Shown: piece by piece, positions 54,566-61,103 of the stretch
How the letters are laid out: every line of letters begins with the position of its first letter
Position numbering within the stretch: position 1 is the stretch's first letter
DNA from: Perkinsus olseni
Taxonomy: Eukaryota; Perkinsozoa; Perkinsida
DNA: 61,103 nt
Assembly: GCA_013115125.1 (NCBI GenBank)
Contig: JABANN010000151.1
Coordinates: 1-61,103 of the forward strand
Reading direction: 5' to 3'
Program-made: the position numbers and the translations under genes
The notes under the pieces: generated by a model
Seen by the model: the letters and a program-made list of their open reading frames with translations, nothing else
Told to the model about the DNA's origin: nothing
Databases searched by the model: none

Positions 54566-55710
54566 AGACTGCCAGCCTGGCTACAAGATGCGGACTGCTT
54601 ACTCTGGTTGCATCGACGCGGCGGCGGGTGGCTGTCCCATCCTTCTCATCTGGAATTGAATTCTGCGACCCATTCCGAGCGACAGGGCTGACTGGAGTAG
54701 GAGGAATCTCATGTTGCCGGGGGACGTCGGTTTGAAGTGTGATGATAATCCTGCGGTTACAGTGGCTGTTTCAGTGAATTACGGCTCTGAAATCATTCAA
54801 TCTACCATTCCTGCGTCGGAGATTCAAGAGAAACTCGGATCCCCGGTCTTGCCCATCTCGCTTCACTTGCTTCTCCTCAACGCATTCCTGCGCGTCTTGA
54901 AGGATTAAAATCTTTTTCCTGAGGACAAAGTATACTTGAAGGGCGCAGTAATTCCTTGCGTTGCGAATGTGTATCATCCTCGCGATGGCCCATTAGACCT
55001 CAGTAAACCTCGGACGCCCTGCGTTTCTCACAGAGTCAGCCTTTCCGGTATCATTCTCACGCATAAGTGGCATGCTGAGCTCGGAAACGTATAGTTGCGG
55101 TGGACGATATATTCTGCTGAGGCTCAACAGATGGGCATGAATCACGGTGCAGAAAAAAATCGTCGCATCATCGGGATTCGGGCAATGGTGTGAGAGACTT
55201 CACAGCCTCTTCGGTAACGTCGCAGTATCGATCTGTGAGGCAAAGTCCTCGAAAGTGAAAAGCTCTGTCGCTCGTGTAAGCCGTTCGCTAAGATCGAACG
55301 ATGAATACAGCCGAGCTGACCTACTGCTCGATTGCCGGTTCAGAAGTCGCGTCACCGAATCCCAGAAGAGGGAAAAAGGGCCGAGGCGAGTTTATGGATC
55401 CCAACGCAGCGCGTTAACATGGCAGAAAGACCTCCAGTTGAAATAGTCGAAAAGATACTGCTGAAAATCCCCTCAGAGCTGGGCTCACACGACAGAACAG
55501 GGTATGCCGAGAGTCAGAAGCGCCCCTGCGAACACCGCTAGCAAAATGCTGCGATGAGTAGATCAACTTGGCGACCAGTAAAGACGGAGCTGCACTCTGC
55601 AGCGCTAAGAGAGAGACATCACAGCAAGGAAGGTAACAGCATAACAACGATCATCATGATCGAGCTCATGTGGGTCATGAAAAATGATGAAATTCGTAAC
55701 CTAGTGGTAA
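54566..55710. other. Spacer with one weak ORF
   Basis: A plus-strand frame at 54711-54908 (NPAVTVAVSVNYGSEIIQST) is somewhat protein-like and could be a lone exon, but no partner exons were found. The remainder shows nothing recognisable. Confidence 0.4.
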
Positions 55711-56643
55711 TCAAACCCTTGTCATCTTTAGACCGCATCTCATCATGAGATTCACATCTTGCGATATGAGTATAGCCCCAGTAGGGTCATCGTGAATGCC
55801 ACTCTTATACTTGGGATTGGTCAGACACTCCTCAGATGATACATCACCAGTGCCAATCCATTCAAACTGGCAATCTTCTCCCAAGTCTTCACTCCTCTCC
55901 ACCAGGAATTCGAAAAAAGCCTTCAACTCATGCTCCGCGTACTGTGGATAATCAAACAACTCATCAAATACTATGATTGTCCCGGGGACTATCATATGAC
56001 CAACATTCTTGAATATGCTGACGGTCGACTCATACATGTCACAGTCGATATGAAGCAGGGCAATAGTATCATCTGGATGGTCCCCAGCGAAGGCTGGCAA
56101 CGTGTCGTCAAACAGCCCCACCACCAACTCGACGTTATCGGGCATCTCCGGTATTTTATCCTGCGCAAACGCACCCATGGCCGCCTTCGGTAGGACTCCC
56201 TAAAGGTCAGGAGGAAGCCGTACTCAGATCCTTGCTGACATCACGACTGCACGATTGGTTACCCCCGCTGGCAACCAATCACTAGGCAGCCCCTTGAAAC
56301 TGTCGAAGCCGTACATCCTACGTCCTTTCAACTCACCAGCGATGTACCGTGTGAAGTTACCTGAAGGGCGACGACATCATGACCTGAAAATGTGAATATT
56401 GCAACCTGTGGCAACGCCGAAGTCTAGGATGAGACCATCTTTGGGGAGCATTCCCCTCTTGAATATCTGGTCTAGTGGGGGACTCGGTAGTTTCGGGATC
56501 CTCCCATCATCAAGTGAAGCCTGGATATCTCCAATAAACGTGTTATAGTCCGTAGAAGAACCAACAGACACAAGATTCGGAGATTTCCTCGTGCTCGTGA
56601 CGACAGCGACGGGATTCATACAGATAACGAGCGACACGATCAA
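55711..56643 (-). CDS. TylF/MycF-like O-methyltransferase
   Basis: SAM-dependent methyltransferase of the macrocin O-methyltransferase (TylF) family. The N-terminus may be a signal or anchor (MIVSLVICMNPVAVVTS). The SAM motif is GLILDFGVATG, continued after a 45-nt intron as NFTRYIAGELKGRRMYGFDS and FKGLPSDWLPAG. A second intron leads to MGAFAQDKIPEMPDNVELVV, then DTIALLHIDCDMYESTVSIF (metal and substrate region), then IIVFDELFDYPQYAEHELKA. The family mostly methylates sugars or small molecules. Eukaryotic homologues are of unknown substrate. If the leader is real it works in the secretory path, perhaps on glycans. Confidence 0.88.
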
Positions 56644-57193
56644 CTTAAAAGCACTCGCATGCTACGAGCCAGCAAGACAGAATGGACGTGGGAGGCTCGC
56701 ACAATAGGCGAGTCGATGATCCTTCCAAAGCCACTCCCTGACATACGCCGGAATCAAAGTCACGCTTACTTCGAGTGAGTGCTCGCAACTCAACTCAATT
56801 GTCACAGCATTTTTTCTCAGAAAAATGCGTTCAAAATACCTTGGAGGTAGCCCAGATAATGACTCTGAGAGATGCTCGAGGGCTCATATTCTAGGAACGC
56901 ATCCCCGCGATTCCATCAGAAGCAAAGTCCAGCTGTGAGCTATCGTAAAGACACCAGGTCGCTGATAGAGCAAGGAAACTCTAGTAAATGCGCCAAATGA
57001 CATCAACCCAAGAAGACTTCATCAACTTCACGGCATTAGCTTGGGAGATTCGGTGATAATGATTGTCCGGCTCGTTGGCGATGTTCCTGGCCGCCACAGA
57101 AATGGATACGCATATCCGAGCGATCTGAATAAATAAGGAACAACTCTTGCTCCCTTCAGGGTGTCAGAACTTGCGTTAGTCTAATATCCTGAT
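56644..57193. other. Spacer, no gene seen
   Basis: No supported ORF, repeat or RNA gene. It separates two minus-strand genes and probably includes the 5' region of the methyltransferase and the 3' region of the kinase. Confidence 0.55.
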
Positions 57194-58480
57194 TCACTTC
57201 CTCTCAAGACAGCAGACCATTCTGCTGCGTCGACGCCGAAGAAGCGTACTCACCGCAAGCGGGACCAACGCCCTCTCTTCGTCCGCGGTCAAAGACACCT
57301 CTGACTTGAAACCAGTCAGCACAGCCTCCGCAAGCTCAACCGGGTACCACTGGTCTACCAGAACTAGCCAGAGGTAGGCGAGGCATATAGCGATGTCCGC
57401 AACACGATAAGTGAGGCATCTGAGGGCCCATCTCAAACCCTCATGGCGCTCTGATGTGGGCAGACTCGGCCTACAGATCGCCGAAGTCCAAGATGCCGAC
57501 GGCTCTCGTTCCCTCCTCCAGTTCACCTATGATAATATTATACCTGAAGATAGCGTTGCAGGCAGCCGAGGCCTTACCGTGATTTACTCATTGGCATCAT
57601 TCTGGCACACTTGACAAGGAAGTGTCAATCCCCGGAGAGCTTCAGTGGCTGCCTGCGCTTGCGACTTTACTATCTCCCGCAGCTCCTCATCGGCTATAAG
57701 GTGCACATTCGCGGCGATGACCTAAAGATACACCCTGAGGTCGGTAGGGAAGTGGGGATATTTGACTTTGGAATAGTTTCGTATGTCCCAGGTGAAATCA
57801 GGGAGGTCCAGCTCGGTCGGAACTCCGCGAAATTCGCGGCCCAAACACGAGCCAATCACGCCCACCGCTCGACCAATAGAACGGAGAAGATCCTCGGACA
57901 CTTTATGAGAGAGGCAGTAGTTAGCCAGGGGTTGACCTGTCGACAGCGGATCGACTCTCGTTGAGGAGGAGGATGCGTACCCGGCAGGAATTCAACCACG
58001 GCAACAAAACGACCGCTGACCTCGACGAAGTAGTCGCCTTTGCCCGGCAGTGGAGCGACTATGGTCTGGACGAGCCCAGCATGGTCTTTCGAGACGGCGG
58101 ATAGGCCACGCAGACGCAACCTGCCCACGGAACTCCTTTGCACCTTCCGTAAGGTGATAAGGAAGAGGAGAGGGCCCCATGGCCGCAGCGCTAGGTCGTG
58201 ATGTGCTCTCCCTCACCTCAAGGTAACCGGATCAACGGCAGCCTCGAAAACTTTGACAACAAATTGTCTTCTATCGCCGGAGGAAGGCGTCTCATCCGTC
58301 GCCAAGAAATTCTCATCCCGCTCCGACGGCAGGACGCTTAGGAGCTGAACTCGTTGTAGGCCGAAGAAAGTATCAAAATCTGATGCGACGACCCTGGAGG
58401 CCTCCAAGGGGTGCATGCTTACCTTTAGTGATGAGGTCAAAACGTTGATGATCTTTCTGCTTTGGTGGCTGGCCAACCAT
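57194..58480 (-). CDS. Hydroxylysine-kinase-like APH-fold kinase
   Basis: Aminoglycoside-phosphotransferase-fold protein closest to HYKK/AGPHD1. It starts MVGQPPKQKDHQRFDLITK (ATG at 58480). A 43-nt intron joins DFDTFFGLQRVQLLSVLPSE, then RDENFLA and RQFVVKVFEAA (Lys of the ATP site). VQTIVAPLPGKGDYFVEVSG and RFVAVVEFLPGTHPP follow. Then come LLRSIGRAVGVIGSCLGREF, HLIADEELREIVKSQAQAAT, NDANEYNIIIGELEEGTRAV, GILDFGDL, RVADIAICLAYLWLVLVDQW and LTADEERALVPLAVSTLLRR. The DFG-type Asp and the catalytic Asp in QNDAN are present. The residue usually His in the HxD triad is Gln, as read. HYKK phosphorylates 5-hydroxylysine; the substrate here is unproven. Confidence 0.82.
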
Positions 58481-58616
58481 CGGAAATCGAAGTGACTTCG
58501 AAGCGGTAATAATTGCAGGAGTTACATCGGTAAAGCGACTCCACGTGAATGGTCCTCATGTCGCATGCCATGCACGAGAATCGCTTTCAAGACGGACCCC
58601 AAGTTGCAGGATAATT
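58481..58616. other. Short spacer
   Basis: Nothing recognised beyond possible 5' sequence of the kinase gene. Confidence 0.5.
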
Positions 58617-59240
58617 TCACTTCCCCCGTCCATGATTGACTCCTCGGTAACTTTTGTGCGCACTGCGCGTAGTGTCATGATGTACGCGTGCGAGTATTGG
58701 TAATGGTCTTTGCAACCTCACTAGCAGTTTATTGTGAAGCACCTGAAGGGCAGTCCGCTCGTACCATGCAGGGTAACCTGACGCGAATTCCTTGGTGATT
58801 GCTATGATGGCGATCCCACCGAAGTCCACGGTCGAGCCATTCACGAAGGCGGTCACACGGAACGTCACGACTACTCCTCGTCTTTTATACGACGACGGAC
58901 TTTCCTCACATGATATCTTAACTGTTGCGGTAGGGATGGTTGATGATGAGAGAACAAGACAACCCGCAATTCCTCCCCGCTGGCCGAAGGAACGGTGAAT
59001 GGGAATGGCTCGTCAAGTGCTGTCTTATGTGGCTGCTCACTCGAGGCAGGACTATATGTACTTGGCAACGAGCAGCGGAGAAGCCCCACTGTTGAACGCA
59101 AGTTGTATTGTGATTGAAAGGGCGTTAGGCACTAGGATAGAGTAACTACCATAGGTCATCAACTTATCGTGAGGACCCATACTGACAAGAGATACTATCA
59201 ACAATCGACGATGTTTCAAACACACCATCTTCGCTGTCAC
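58617..59240 (-). CDS. Probable secreted protein, unknown family
   Basis: A start at 59240 or 59228 opens a signal peptide (MVCLKHRRLLIVSLVSMGP). Exons then read MTYGSYSILVPNALSITIQL, AFNSGASPLLVAK, a short exon (RGGIA), and after an intron ending ccgcaacag, KISCEESPSSYKRRGVVVTF, RVTAFVNGSTVDFGGIAIIA and TKEFASGYPAWYERTALQ. Phases agree across the two inner introns. The pattern of short strands suggests a beta-sandwich, and the 3' end is uncertain. No family was recognised. Confidence 0.45.
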
Positions 59241-59938
59241 CCGATGAAACTATGCCGTTCATCTACGCGGCTTTCTTCTCCCTACAGGGACTCACTTCGG
59301 AGACAGTGAAGACGAGTTAAACTATGAGTGAACATGGAAGACAACGACGATACTGATGGACTGCAAATAGTACAGTGTTATTACAGTTTAATACAACAAC
59401 ACTGCGATGACAATGTTAGTGACACTACTAGCTCTATGGTGGTGACACGGATGATGACGCCTGACACCATCATCACTGACCAGAATAACAATAATACGTA
59501 CTACTACTATCATCATCCAGGAGCAGCGATGATCGTAATGCATATGAAAGATACGCACGAAATTGAGTACATCGTACGATGGACTCTTTATGATTAGTTT
59601 GAAGTTGTAGCAGGAGAAGAGTGAGACGGCTTATAAAATCGTCAGCGAGAAGGGAGAACAGTCAACAGGTATAATCAGGCATGCGAGGGCGAAACAGCAA
59701 CCACCCCGCGACGAGCCAGATCTTCGCAGTGGCCTATTAGTACACAATAGGGCAAAGATGAAAAATTGAAGAGAAAGTATCATGAGCAACAGAGCATCGC
59801 CATCATCACACGTTATTTATAGGTGAACGGGAGAACCCGACAAGAGAGCGTTCTTCTGACTGGAGGCGGTTCCGAGGGGGAGAGGGAGGGCTTGACTCGT
59901 CCTCCAACTGAAAGGAAACTCATCGATATTGAACTTGA
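59241..59938. other. Spacer with low-complexity ORF
   Basis: The 89-codon plus-strand frame (59328-59597) is made of gat/aac/tac-rich repeats (TDQNNNNTYYYYHH) and is not convincing. The rest shows nothing. Confidence 0.5.
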
Positions 59939-60900
59939 TTAAGGGGGGCTTACATCATAGCGACAGAGCGGGCACTGGATGTTGTCAGACCTCAAAAACC
60001 ACCTGAACCGAGGATCGGAAGTCATGACCGCGCGCCACGAAATTCTCGACTTTACTTGAAGAGGCAGTCCTCATGGAATACGTGACCGCACTCGAGCTCG
60101 CAGACCATATCATCAGGCTTATACTCGCCAAGACACACAGCGCAGTCTGTTTCACCGTTAGTGTGCCTGAACACGACGATCAGCGATGTTCAGGCGGCCA
60201 GAAGCAAGAGTATAGTAGACTCACAGCTTCCACGCAGGACACAGCTCATCTGCACTATCGCCATGGTCCCTATCGTCGTTGCCATCATCCAACTGGATCG
60301 CAGAAACCACCATGTGCAGGCGGCGGTGCTCCCCAGAGTCCGCAGAGATCGGCTGCGTCTCGGCTGAGGCCTCATCGAAGGAGCCCTCGTCGAAGGAAGA
60401 AACCTGTTGAGTAAACCCATTCTCCCAGCCCAGTGAAGGTCCACAAGGAGTAGCACGGCTTCTAGGCCTCACAACCCCGTAGTACTCCCTCATAGAGCCC
60501 GACCCATCGACCTCGAAGGGAATGGGACCTACCATAGTGCTCATACGTCTTCGCAGCAAGATCTTATAGTCTTTGTATTCTGCACGAACGGTCTTTTCCT
60601 CCACCAGAGACTTCAACCGTCTCCGTCGTTTTGTCGCAGGATCTTGGCACTCCTCGTCCCAGGAGACATCGCGACCAGACGAACGGCAGAAATACAACCG
60701 GAGCTGAGAAAATAAGCCGAGTTATCACCGTGTAAATCGATCAACAGACCGACCACAAAGACAGTGCCCATGACCACAACCGCTGCTACGGCCGCGATGA
60801 CGATGTAGAGTATGTTGTGCGTCTCTGGCGGCTCCGCGTTGCTGCCTGTCGCACTGGCTAAGGATGCCATTGTCGGGGCCGAAGTTGTGGTGATGTTCAT
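59939..60900 (-). CDS. Transmembrane RING-H2 ubiquitin ligase
   Basis: The start at 60900 gives a short Ser/Thr-rich outer segment (MNITTTSAPTMASLASATGS), a single transmembrane helix (ILYIVIAAVAAVVVMGTVFV), then after a small intron a cytosolic basic stretch (RLYFCRSSGRDVSWDEE, ATKRRRRLKSLVEEKTVRAE) and an acidic region (SSFDEGSFDEASAETQPISA). The RING-H2 is split by an intron: CAVCLGEYKPDDMVCELECG then HVFHEDCLFK, joined to WFLRSDNIQCPLCRYDVSPP. All eight zinc ligands are present in C3H2C3 order. It should act as a membrane-anchored E3 that takes ubiquitin from an E2; the substrate is unknown. The stop is at 59939. Confidence 0.85.
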
Positions 60901-61052
60901 AGCGATGATATCTGTTCTTACAAAAGAAAGCTAACAAGCCAGAAGCGCAATGGCGGGCAAAAACTGTGACAGCAATCACCAGAATCAGGGTATTCACGCA
61001 GCGATCTCGTCTTGCTCCTTCGGTCGCGGGACTACACCATTTCCAGACCTAC

Positions 61053-61103
61053 TTAGTAAAACCCCAGAGCAATTTAATAAAGCCCAGAGCAAATTAGTAA
61101 AAC
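61053..61103. repeat. Start of a roughly 20-nt tandem repeat
   Basis: About two and a half units of the type ttagtaaa-ccccagagcaa run to the window end with small variation. It may be the start of a minisatellite that continues beyond the window. Confidence 0.7.

Noticed and set aside
59328-59597. 89-residue Asn/Tyr/Asp-rich protein
   Set aside because: Low-complexity gat/aac/tac DNA produces the frame; no splice or family support.
1-61103. CRISPR arrays, rRNA genes, LTR retroelements, other virus-like elements
   Set aside because: I looked for regular spaced repeats, rRNA-like conserved stretches, reverse transcriptase, integrase or capsid motifs, and long terminal repeats, and saw none. 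The large repeats found are duplicated host genes.

Overview
The window looks like a contig from a gene-dense, intron-rich protist. I infer an alveolate, most likely a Perkinsus-type perkinsozoan. The reasons are GT-AG introns that are nearly all about 40-65 nt and keep exact reading phase between family-conserved exons, genes on both strands with short spacers, flagellate-type genes (an ARL6/BBS3 GTPase), intronless UNC93-like transporters, and secreted proteins with CW...CC cysteine motifs. Species assignment is inference. No bacterial operon, CRISPR array, rRNA, intact mobile element or viral fossil was recognised.

Layout. 1-3.5 kb: a 73-nt poly-C edge, an AT-rich hairpin and weakly supported minus-strand coding stretches. 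3.5-8.2 kb: two tandem ankyrin-repeat genes and ARL6, all on the plus strand. 8.8-13 kb: minus-strand genes of unknown function, one probably secreted with a doubled CW...CC motif. 13.3-16.0 kb: UBA3, the catalytic subunit of the NEDD8 E1. 16.2-20.0 kb: a coiled-coil protein and an intronless UNC93-like transporter. 20.0-22.8 kb: a gene-poor stretch. 22.8-29.7 kb: a secreted Thr/Ala mucin-like protein, the UCHL3 hydrolase, a histidine phosphatase, uncharacterised minus-strand exons and an FAD amine oxidase.

29.9-38.7 kb holds the most unusual locus: a minus-strand array of three genes, plus an orphan exon, encoding a signal peptide, a GT31-family glycosyltransferase domain, one thrombospondin type 1 (TSP1) domain, one transmembrane helix and a short tail. 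Copy A (29.9-32.5 kb) reads through cleanly. Copies B and C carry disruptions. The TSP1 exons and their introns are almost identical in all three copies while the flanking enzyme and tail parts differ, which suggests gene conversion of one module.

39.8-44.8 kb: a third ankyrin gene, a coiled-coil gene and a second, inverted UNC93-like transporter. 45.4-49.4 kb: an uncharacterised gene, then a protein with a Tudor-knot-like segment and nine or ten WW domains. 49.9-54.6 kb: a CDC14 phosphatase and three small uncharacterised genes, two with mitochondrial-type N-termini. 55.7-60.9 kb: a TylF-like O-methyltransferase, a hydroxylysine-kinase-like APH-fold kinase, a probable secreted protein and a transmembrane RING-H2 ubiquitin ligase.

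Most genes appear to be independent eukaryotic transcription units. Functional links I can propose are the ubiquitin/NEDD8 theme (UBA3, UCHL3, RING-H2) and the flagellar theme (ARL6). Exon structures were assembled by eye from reading frames, GT-AG boundaries and family similarity; most start codons have no transcript support.
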